Source: Scolanthus callimorphus
Taxonomy: Eukaryota > Cnidaria > Anthozoa > Actiniaria > Edwardsiidae
Reading direction: 5' to 3'
NCBI GenBank assembly: GCA_033964015.1
Contig: CM066919.1
Location: forward strand, 22,413,421-22,477,420
Length of the DNA stretch: 64,000 nt
In this document: positions 12,401-24,400 of the stretch, piece after piece
How the letters are laid out: each line of letters begins with the position of its first letter
Numbering within the stretch: position 1 is the first letter of the stretch
Translations under genes and position numbers: made by a program
Notes under the pieces: generated by a model
Seen by the model: only the letters and a program-made list of their open reading frames with translations
The model's database searches: none
What the model was told of the DNA's origin: nothing

Positions 12401-15400
12401 GCTGACTTCTTAACTCAACAATCTCGGACTCCTTGGCCACTAAGAGATCCTTTAAAGGGACATTATTCTTTTAATGACGTTTGTAATTCACGATACCCCC
12501 AGAAATAATATCGGAAGGGTTTACAAATTCGCTGATGTATAAACCATTTTCACAAGACGACTAGCCTGCACTAAAACAGGCAACCCCCATACCCAACTTA
12601 TTTTTAAAAATGGTTGACGCCCAATACGGTAACGTGTATTGACAAACTTGTCTTATTACCTTCACTTTATCTCTTTCCTGTACCGTATCATCTAACGCTC
12701 TTTTGATTTTCTCTAGGTCATGTGTTACCCCCTGAAGCAACGATGATTTCTCGTCAAGTTGATTAGAGCAGATTTCAGATGACCATCGTGGAAGTAAACG
12801 CAATTGTGCAATCACTAGCCAATCAGAAACAAGAGTAATTATAACTTACTGCTGAATGGTTTTCAGCCCAGCCAATCAGGAGCCAAACCAATTGGCTAGT
12901 AATTCCTTGCTTGTAATTAGTTCGCAATTTGATTGGTTGATAGAAATAAGCAGCCAATGAGAAAGCAAACCAATTGCAAACACGACGGTCATCTGAAATC
13001 CGCTCTATGCAGAGCAAGTACTTCTAACTGCTTTGAGTCCCCCAGTTCCTTGACGAGAAATACAAAAAAGAATGCACCAGTGAATGATTAGAGCGGATTT
13101 CACATGACTGTCGTGAAAGCAATTGCAATTGAGCAATCACTAGCCAATCAGAAACAAGAGTAATTACAACTTACTGCTGAATGGTTTCTAGCCCAGCCAA
13201 TCAGGAGCCGAACCAATTCCTTGCTTGTAATTAGTTCGCAATTTGATTGGTTGATAGAAAAAGCAGCCAATGAGAAAGCAAACCAATTGCAAACACGACG
13301 GTCATGTGAAATCCGCTCTATTATGTGGCCAACTAATATTTCTGCCACCTGTCTTTTTAAACCTACTTTTACACTGTCTTTATCTTTGACTGCGTCATTT
13401 AGGGCCTGTTTGGTTCTCTCGATCTCTTTGTTGAGCAGTTCTGATGAGGACTTCTCATTTTCCAACAGCGTGTTCAACTCTAGGAGTTCTTTCTCTTTCG
13501 CTTGGACAACTCCCTTTCGATAGAGCAGGTAAAACAAGTTACATATAGGGAAATTCACTCAGAGAGCTCAGCTATCCTGTTAATCCACAATCATTCATCT
13601 TCATTCTTATTCCACTGCTTGCAAGTGTGCTTAGCGTTGAATAAGAACAACCTCAACTAGTTTCCCTTTCCCTAACAACAATCTATGTTAAACGAGCAAT
13701 GCGCTGTTCTGAGCTAGCCAAATCAAGTTGGAGAACACTTCTCATTTTCCAACAGCGTGTTCAACTCTAGGAGTTCTTTCTCTTTCGCTTGGATAACTCT
13801 CTTTCGATAGAGCAGGCAAAACAAGTTACACTTAGGGAAATTCACTCAGAGAGCTCAGCTATCCTGTTAATCCACAATCATTCACCTTCATTTCTTATTC
13901 CACTGCTTGCAAGTGTGCTTAGCGTTGAATAAGAACAACCTCAACTAGTTTCCCTTTCCCTAACAACAATCTATGTTAAACGAGCAATGCGCTGTTCTGA
14001 GCTAGTCAAATCAAGTTGGAGAACACAGGACGACTAACTTGATCACCAAATATACCTTCAAACTAACGTTTTCTTGAGAAGTCTGGCTGTGGGTTAATGT
14101 CAACTGGTCCAACTCCTTCGTCTTTCCTTGTAGCAGAGAAGCCACTTCATCAAGCTCATTTCTACAAGCAACTAGCTCGGACTCTTTGGTCTTCTCGAGT
14201 TCCTTAAAAGGGGCATTTATTGTTGACATTACTGACTAATCCTAGGGTTATGTACTGGCTAACATTTCCCATACGAAGAAATGGTGATTTAATATGTTTT
14301 GGACAGGTTTTAACTAAATGCCCTGAAGAGCAAAACCCCACAAACCCTATACTTCTTTGTGATGGTTTTCATTAGGAGTAACCATCTACAATTAAATCGA
14401 AAACATCACAACACATTGTAACTCGGTATGCTACTAGGCTAACAAAATAGAGGTTGACGGAGGCTTCTTAATGTCTTCAAAACGTATTTGAAGACATACC
14501 TTGTCTTGGGCAAACAAATTACAACTGTAATCTACCTTCAGTTTTTCTCTTTCTTGTGAAGTATCCTCTAACGCCTCTCTAACATTGTGTAGATCAGCAG
14601 TCAGTTCCTGGAGCGCAGTTTCTTCTCGACGAGTTGGTTTTGCAGAGAGTCTCCCAGGTGCTTTTCGGGAAAACAAGAAAGCATATGTCTTGGACCATGA
14701 ACAAAGCTGCATTCTACCACTAATCGCAAACCGATCGTTTCTATAAAATTACTTTTATGCTCTCTTTATCCTTCAATGCTTCGTCTAGGGCAACCTTGAC
14801 TCTATCTACCTCCGTGTTAAGGCAATCTACCGATGTCTTTTCCTTTTCTAGCTGCGTGTTTAGGTGAAGGATTTCTTTCTCTTTTGCTTGCATATCGGCC
14901 TTTTCAAAAGAAAATGAACGAATTAGCACTCACTGCCCGTACAATCTGGGTAAGGAATAGTGTTTTAGGCAGGTCAATCAGTAACAAAAATATCACGAAA
15001 GTTTCTCTCTCAACGGTCACGTCCTTAAAACTGCTCTGGACGTTATGCATTGGGCATATTCCATACGTTTAGTTTGGCTTTCTTGTTACAGAGTTCTGGC
15101 CATTGAAATGAGCTAAACGGCGAAGGAAGTCACAATTTGTGTCGGAAAAGAGCCAAAGAAGACGTACGAAAGGTTATTAAAAGCACTATATCCCGCGTAT
15201 CAAGGCAGGCCCATCACTCGAAACTAGAACACTCTTCAGGGATTCTACCTTCAGTCCATTCAGCTGTTGACAAGATTCCTTCGCTGCCGAATCCAGTTTC
15301 TCCGCCTCTTCGTCTTTTAATTGAAGGGTCTGCCCCATTTCATCGAGTTGGCTTTGCAACGTTGAAACCTCGATCTGAAGCGCCTTTCCATCTTCCTTTT

Positions 15401-18400
15401 AACAAAATTATTTTACTGTGAAATAACATGTTGTTGTAATGCTAAAAACGATGGGATATACCGGTTTTGTGTTGACTCTTGGAAATACGCAAGTGTTATT
15501 CCTTTTAGAGGAGGACTGCGGAAAGAGCAACCCATGTTCTTTGTTGCATTAGACATGTTAGCTAAACTAGTCATTTTGTCAAAGCAAACATTACTGAGGG
15601 ATAGTCATATTGACCACTTCAAGCGTAAGGGGAATATGTGTATCTATTACAATAAGCGTCCTAAAAAGCCCTCGTTATTGGACATTTCCCAGCGAGTGTG
15701 AAAAGACCTCCCGACTTACTTTAACTATTGCAATCATTGCGAAATTATACAAGCTAGACGGTAAAACAATAAAGAGAGAGAGAGAAACAAGAGTGACTAC
15801 ACTGCACTACCTTAAAGCGGTCTTTTTCTACGGATGCCTCCTCTAGACTTCGTTTTAGCCTCTCTACCTCTACAGTGATGGTACTTAGCTCTGATGTCTT
15901 TTCTGCTACTTCTGCCTGGATGGCTGCCATCTCCTGTTGCTTGTTACTATCTGCTTCCTAATCGCAACGGATACACGATATAAACGTAGCAAAGAACTCA
16001 AATCAAATAACACGTTGTAAGTAAGACTTTTATAAGGGAAGAATGGGCATCACAAATTTCACAAATATGTATGCAAAATAATTCAAACTGGTTATTCAGA
16101 TGGCGTTTTTGACGAAACGACAGTTAATGCATAGTAAGGTACTAATCGTGTTGGTTATAGTTTTAATTGTAAATGGATAGGTATGTTGGGCTTCATAATG
16201 AAATGGTGCATAGACGGTTATTCTAAATAGCATAGTTATAATACCATATAATACCATAGTTATAATACCATAGGATAAACGAGATAATTCATCGTGCAAA
16301 TACAGGTAGAAGGTTACAATAAATCTGGCCACATGAATAAGAAATGTTACTGAACGAGTGTTATAGTCTTGTTATATCCCAACACCAAGTGAAAAAGGAA
16401 CGACCAAGATGGCTGACATGCTGAAATGCTTCACACATCGGTACCTTGTGTACATCTCGTTCTTGGCAAGTCTTCTCCAGCAACAACCGCAGCTGTTCCT
16501 TTTCTTTGGAAAGGGCTCCCATTTCTTGAGTAGTGCATTCTAATTTGTCTTTTACCTCCGTTAGCTCGGACTGTAACTCATTTTTCAGGTCCTTCAAGAC
16601 AGTAGTTTTCAAATGTAACAACAGCCGTTGTGCTGTCACTCTAGTGGACATTGATTATTCACAAAATGATGATGTACTCTTCTAAAATACGTGTTTATGA
16701 GAAGTCGGGAAAGTGTTTTGTGAAGTAGAAGTGGGAAAATTGCGTGAAAAAGTCGCATAAGTATCCAAAGGTTACGTATGGCGAGTCACTTTGTAAGAGC
16801 GATGATGTAATATGACAACGTGATAAAATAACTCCATGTAGGTGATAATATATGCATTATAACAACAAAGAAAGTAAAGTCGACATATTTCTGACGCAGG
16901 AGGTGTTGTGCGCGGCGCGAAAGGACAGTAGAGACAGACGAAGAAAATAGGCGACGTCCAGGAAAAGTTAAAGATAAAAGAAGTGCAGAAGACAGTGGTC
17001 TGTAGTGGCATCATTTCACACCAACGTGCAGCAAAACATCTCGGTACCTTTAGACTGTCTCTTTCACGCGTAATGTTTTCCAGTCCGATCATCGTGCGCT
17101 CGACCTCTTTGCTAACATGTTCTACTAATGCATGCTCTTCATCCAGCTTGGACTGAAGGACTGCTAACTCCGCCTCCTTGTCTCGTTGTAGTGTCTGGTA
17201 ACAGATTATATTTCTGGAGTAAAAATCTGGTGGATGGACGTGTGAATGTGATAGAGAAAGTAAGTAATTACCTCAAGCTCGGCCTTGTGTGACTGTACCA
17301 AGTGAAGCTCTCTGTCGTTACTGTGTTGAATCTCGGTTTTCTAAAATTGGAAAAAGGGCTAACAAATCAACTTGTTCCCGTATGTCAGTGTGACGCATTC
17401 ACACTGATTTCAGTGTGACGCATGCACGCTGCATTCATCTTCTACTTGTCATTTTTTGAACAAAACATTTCACCTACTATGAACGAAAGTAACGCAATAT
17501 TGATTGTCTGAGATTAAGTTGATCTTGTGGCTTTTCGGTGATTCTGGACCGTCATCCATTCTTTGACAATGGCTCCGTTTTGTAACGCAAGGGAAAGGAG
17601 ATGGGGGATTTACTCCACAATTCCAAGGAAAAACTTCATCAAAGAGTAAAAAAAAAAACTCGACAAGGAGTCCAAACAAACAGTCAAGATTCCAAGATGA
17701 GCTAAAAATCTATAAATCTTTGGCTGCTCGAACATGATCATGTGATTGTCCAAAGGGTGAATTCCGTAAAAACTCAAGTTGCAGAGTTTATTTTCGTCGA
17801 GATGAGCTTACCAATGTGTTTATCTGGTTGATAAGATTCCGCGCCTGTTCGTCATGGGATTTCACCAAAGTTTCGACTTCAGTGGAATGCGCTCCCTGTC
17901 AATGACAAAATACAACACGAATTGCGGTGTCACGCAAATCTTACTACGGATCTCGACGAACTGTGGCAACTGCGCTGAAAATTCACGCCGCTGCCATACC
18001 CACAAACATCTGTGACTCCGCCTACATTCGTTTGTGTCATGTAGGGATTGTGTAACGTTCACAAAAATCATATAAATAACTCTAAAGAACGATTCAATAT
18101 TTGCATTTTCAGCTATTTTAGGCCCTTATAACTTCATTTCGTGCCTTTTCATTGATGAGTCTGCAGCGATCCAGGAAACCCCGTGAAATCGGCGGACCGT
18201 TGAAGTTCGAGTGAGCAAAGGAATGTAGGCGTAGATGTTTGTGGGCGTGGTTGCAGCAAACTTGCAGTGGCGTAGCGAGGGGAAACTGTTTTGAAATGTC
18301 ATGGAAAACATTTGAACAAAAATACAATCAAGGCGTTTCTTTTCGAAATGCCAGTTCCGGATCTTGATTGAAAACATCCGCTGGAATTGTTTGTCCATTA

Positions 18401-21400
18401 AAAATTCTAGCTCGTTTGAAGAATTAAGCTTGGGAGACTATGGTTTTGAATGAAAATCAAAAGCCGCAAAATAAGTAGCCTGCGAAAGCCGACACGACTT
18501 AGCGCTCGCCGAAAGAGACTCCCGCAAAGAGGCGTCTGCGCGCTCAAGCCAAACATTCCATACTGATGACGTATTTGACCCAAATCTGGTCAAAAGTATT
18601 ACGCGGCCAATTTGACATTTAATTTTTATAGCACACAAAGTATTTTATAGTAAGGTATTCAAATAAGACGAAAAAAATATGCAACAAAGTTAAACCGGCC
18701 ACGTTATTCTTTTGACTAGATTTGGGTCACAATACGTCATCAGTATGGAATGTTCGGCTTGAGCTCGCAGACGCCTCTTTGTGGGAGTCTCTTTCGGCGA
18801 GCGCTAAGTCGTGACGGCGTTCGCAGGCTACAAAATAAGTAGTCGAGTGATTTTGGTAAAACAATTTCATCGCGCGCGTTAACGCTTTAGACAGGCGGCA
18901 CTATCTTGTAGCCAAAAGTCACTCTACTTGCTTTAGTAAAACAATTATATAAATTCACGCTTACCTTTGCTTTCTCTACAGTATCAGTCAACCTTTGGAT
19001 GATAATTTGAGCTTCGGACTTGGAGTCTTTCATCTCCTCTAAGGATCTACCGACACAGTTTACGACGATAAGAAACATGTTCTGAAGGTGCAAAAACGCT
19101 ACTGTAACGGAGACGTCTTTTCCGTTGCTCTACTGAACTGACGATCTAACGGCATTTTAGCCATTTTGTTGACAAACAGGTCTGTACAAAGCTAATATTG
19201 TTTGTATGGAGTCCAGCCTCAGGCACAATAATATGAGAACCGCTCAACTTGCCTCGCAAGCAAGTACATAATTGAAGCCGTCAAAAAAAGTAGGAGGATC
19301 AAAACAAATTTGTAATATAAGTTCGGGAAATACATTTGTTGCGAGACCAGTTGGGGGCGTAAAACGAGTATCATTATTTTTCATTTGGTTTTGTGACGTT
19401 ACGGGACAAGTTCAAGTGGCGCAGTGTGTGTGCACGGCCCACTGTGCATACGGTCTTGAGTTCGAATCCCGGACCGTCCAACCACATGTAGTTTCTCTAT
19501 TCCTTATAGCTTTCAACATCATACTGGAGCTCTGATAAGGTGACAAAGCTCTGCACTGTGGACAGCAAACAGAAGGGGTGGCGAATGGTAAACGCGAGAG
19601 TGAGATCAAGGTTCAAAAATTCTAGATCGAGAAGAACAATAATTGCTATTCATACAATTTAATTTGTCAGAAAGCGAGATTTGATTAGGGACTAGCCAAA
19701 GGTTCTGCCACGCTAGCGGCACTGAGCTCGCCCAGCACTTGGCTTGGCGGAGATAACGTTCGACGCTTTCGATCCAGGTGAAAATGTGTATGTCAACCGA
19801 GTCCTGTTCATACATGAACACGAAAAGAAAAAGAACTCGAGCCAGTCAACTGAATTTGACCAGAATGAAGCTCCAAAATAAAACCACATAAAACACTACT
19901 ATGTGTGCTCTGGTCAAAGTATCGTATGCGAGTGTCCTACCAAAGGCAGGTCCGTTCCGTACTTTTCCCGAGCAAGTGAACAAAGAATACAAGCCAGTCA
20001 ACACAACTTGACTAGAATGAAACTACAGAATGAAACGACATTGTACACTACTTCCGACTTGTGTGCGCTGGTCGAAGTTTTGTGTGCGAGTGTCCTACCA
20101 AAGGTGGTCCTTATAGTACTCTTCCCCGAGCAAGCGAACAAATACAAGCCAGTCAACACAACTTGACTAGAATGAAACTACAGAATGAAACGACATTGAA
20201 CAGTACTTCCGACTTGTGTGCCCTGCTCGAAGTTTTGTGTTAGTGTATATGAGCAAAAACCAATGAATAACACCAAACGGATAGAATACCATTTTCATAA
20301 ATTCTTATTCTGCCAAAGGCAGGTCTGGCGCTTATAGTTCTCTCCTCGAGCAAGTCTCTCCACTTGCGTCTTCGTTTTGACCGCCTATAGAAATTCGACT
20401 AGCCTACACTGCTAGAAGCAGGATGTGGTAGATGGATGAGTGTTACTTGAGGTACGATTTGTAGCAGTAAAATGAAATATGGTAGTTGAATATCTCGCAT
20501 GAGGGTAAACCTTTACCTGTCCTTCTCTCCAAGCTGTTCATTTAGATATGCCAGCCTCTCTGAACTGTCGCCCGAGTTCTTTAATAGCTCAGCAATCTCA
20601 CATTCCTGCAATGGGTATGCAAGAGTGCTGAATTAGTTATACGTCCGCGGAGAGTTCCGCCCCATAATATTGGATTCGAACGGAGTGATTGCAGGTAATC
20701 CACGAGCCATTTGAAACCCGCTCTAAACTGAAGAAAAGGCATGGAATTGTTACACCACGAGATCAACTTGATTCTGCAACTTGGGCATTGATGATGACAT
20801 GAAATAATGGCAACGTTTCTGGCGTTTCAAAAGCGGGTAATGCTCCGACTGAGTTCACCTCTTCGGTATTTGTTACATTTTGGCAAGAATAAAAAGCCAA
20901 AGTTGCAAAATAGCGCCAGTCTCGTTGGGTAACAAAATATCGACCTATACACTACCCCTCCCGTTCACGGCCCTAATCTGGAGGTCATGGCTACTAAGCT
21001 AGGATCTTCATAAAGGCGTTTAACCCAACATATACAACACACAAAGAAAGAATCGAAAAAGAAAGCATCAATCATACGTGACAAATAAGACAACACAATC
21101 AAAAACTGAGAAAAATCTAAGCTTGGAAGAATATATGACAAATTGAGGCTGATGTTAGAAAAGAAACAGTACACTTTCATTCCCACAAAATGCATTTATT
21201 GAAATTCTTAATCCCACTTTTTACAATTTATCCGCGCTATATTCATTTTCTAATAAATTAACAATATTGTCAATCCTATATTAATAAATATTTATTATAC
21301 TTGTTTACTTATTTACTTAATTTAATAATTGCTGAATTTTCACATTATTTGGTTTTTGAATTTACTATTTTACTGCAAGAATTAGTATATTGTCAAAAAC

Positions 21401-24400
21401 ATATTCTCCACGCGTTAAGCATTGCTGACACTTGCATGAACATTTTAATTCTATATTACACGTTTTGTTTAACAAAACCGACTGAAAACAGCTTCTTTAT
21501 AGCAACTACAAAGCAACACCCTACATAAAAATAGCTGTTCTATGAAAAATAGAAGGCAAAAACTACATCATTTATTTCGCTATTATTTCCCACGATATTC
21601 CCAAAATAACTTAATCATATGGTCCCATGCTTTAGCCAGGGTGCTATAAATGGCAAGCCAGCTTAGATATATTAGTTATTCCACTCCTGAATTGAAATAT
21701 AATCTAATTATAATTCACTACTACTCGGTTAAAGGACTTTATTAAAAAGTTTCTTCTTCTGATCCTGAAAAACAAGGATACCTAAAATTCTTATGGGTAT
21801 TCACTCTGAATATACGCCTTCCCTCAAATTATTTCACGTGTACACTTTAAAACTACGACACACAGAGAAGAACATTGATGCAGTCTAGCTTTCGTATGCC
21901 CCATTTGTGATTGATAAGTTTAATGCAACTATCAATGCCAATCCGGTATCATACGCGGTATCATACGATATGGCCCTGTGTAAGGTCATTGACCATGGTT
22001 TGACATAACCTTCCTGCCCGAGCAGGGTATATACCCCTTGCTACCCCCTGCACCTTCTCCCCCTCCCCATTGATAGGTACATAACAAACACGAAAAGTGC
22101 TACGGTGGAGTTCGTTGGTACTTCCTACCTCCACGTCTGATCAACGTCAAGGGTTCATGTGTTCTGCTAGAAGTTGATTTACGGAGGAATCTTGTCTTTC
22201 ATCGGTACAAATCGATGAAAATGTACCTTTCTTTTGCACAGACAACAAGGTGAAGACATCATAATCCATATTCTACCAGTCTGGTGAGTGATTTCTTTTG
22301 AAAAACATCAAAGAGAGAAGTAAAAATCCTCTAGCAAATTGAAACGGCGAGACTCTTTTAGCTGACGAGATATAAGCTTAATTCTGATTGGCCGATTGTA
22401 GTTGGAGGAAAAAATGAAAGTTTCGTTGTGGTTGGTTCACAATCCCCACGTGATCCTCATACAGAACTTTTCACCTCGTGATTTAACCAGACACGGAGGA
22501 GGAAGGAAGTACTAACGAACTCCACCGTATCGGCTGTGTAGTATTTGAGGGATTTGTCATTCTCATTAAAGGGGCACTCGCACGCTTAATATTCGTCCAC
22601 CGTGGACATAAAATAAGTAAAATTGTAACCATAAAAACACATGTACAATTGCCCGTAGTAATCAAAATAATCCTCCCGATTAATAGAAAAACCTTTCAAG
22701 TGTTATACAAATGCAATTCTAGGTTGTTTTGACTTGTTATGAAGAGGATGGAATTGGATTGCGATTTAAACTATTTTCTTGTCAGAGAAGCGGCCCGCAA
22801 GCGTGCGAGAGCCCCTTTAAGGCTTTCACACTATACTAATTTAGAGACGTAACGTCTATTATATTGACTGAAGACCCGAAATGAGACCGAAGAATTCGCC
22901 GAGCAACTTGTTTGTTTTCTCTGGTTACTCAAACAGCTCTGTTCGCAAATCATAGACTTCCTTTGCTTCTACAATGAAGACAGTTCCTCCATAGGATATG
23001 TTTAAGCAGCCGTTGTTCCAGTTTTTGACAATCCATTAAACAAAGCATATACATCTATTTCAGAAAATGGTACACCTTCACAACTGTCTGTTATAACCCG
23101 CGATGCGTCTAGGGGCAATTAGGTATACCGAACAGAATCCTATGATATCACTTTTTGTGTAAATTGAAGACGAGATATCAAAGGATTCAAGTATATATTG
23201 CACAATTATTTGGCATAAGTAGGGTGATACGTATGGCTATTTATCCCAAACACCAGTGCCCTCGATTTTATAGGATTATTCAAAGCGTTCAGTCGGTAGA
23301 TTCCGCCGAAAATAGCACTCAAAAAGGTGATGTCGTCGCTGCGCGACTCTTGCGACATCGCCTTTTTCGTGCTATTTTCTTAGCGGAATCTAGCCTCCTG
23401 AAGCTTTGAATAATCCTATAAAATCGAGGGTACTGGTGTTTGGGATAAATAGCCATACGTATCACCCTACTTATGCCAAATAATTGTTCAATACATTGCT
23501 CGCAAGAAACTAGGCTAACACGAGTATTTTTTGTACTAGGCTAACACGAGAATTTCGTTCTTCTTAGTTTCTTCCTTGTCGCATCGCAGGTAACAACAGT
23601 TGTGACGGTGCTATCTTTTCTGCAATATAGTTGTATGTGTCGTTTCTGTGTTACGCTTTCTGAAAATGTTAATTTAGTGCCCTGTGTACGTTTTCGTAAT
23701 TGCTTATCTTAGCTCTGATAGAGTTTCTTGTCCATTTTGGTAAAGCTGCTCGAGTTGGATTGCATTATACTGTTTCCATAGCCCACAGTAAAACCTACCA
23801 GTTTGGTTTTGTCAACAGACAGGTTCTCCGATCTGGCTTCACTGAGCGTTAGCTGTTTCTGAAGATCTGTGAATAGAAAAACGTAAGCGTTTTTTACTAG
23901 AAACCTAAAGCTTAGTAACATTAAGTGCTTTGGCAATGAGATGTGGTTTTTATTAAAACTTTGGGAGATGATTTATCATATTTGATGAAAAGTTTGACAT
24001 CAAAACTTGATGAGACACCCTTTAAAAGTAAATTTGCAGAATCCCAATCGTGGGAATCTGAAAGTGGGAAAAGCTAAGGTTGTAATCGCTTGAATTTGAG
24101 GAAAAAGATCCATTTTCCATTTGATTTTCCCAATCATGGTGTAGTCAAACACTACCCAGTGTTTTTAAAAAATCCTAGATGTCCCGCTTTCCACGAATGG
24201 GCAATGAGCAAATAGCACACGGGAAAAGGGTTTTTCCCAAGCTGAATATTAACAATGTCATTTCCATGCATGGCAAAATCTCCAAAAGCGAATTCTTGCA
24301 GCTAGATTTCCTGTTTTTCAGGCTGATAGGCAAGTCAGTATACAGTTCAGTGGTTATCCAGTATCCTGCAAGATTTGATACTCGATGAGTGGATAAGGGA

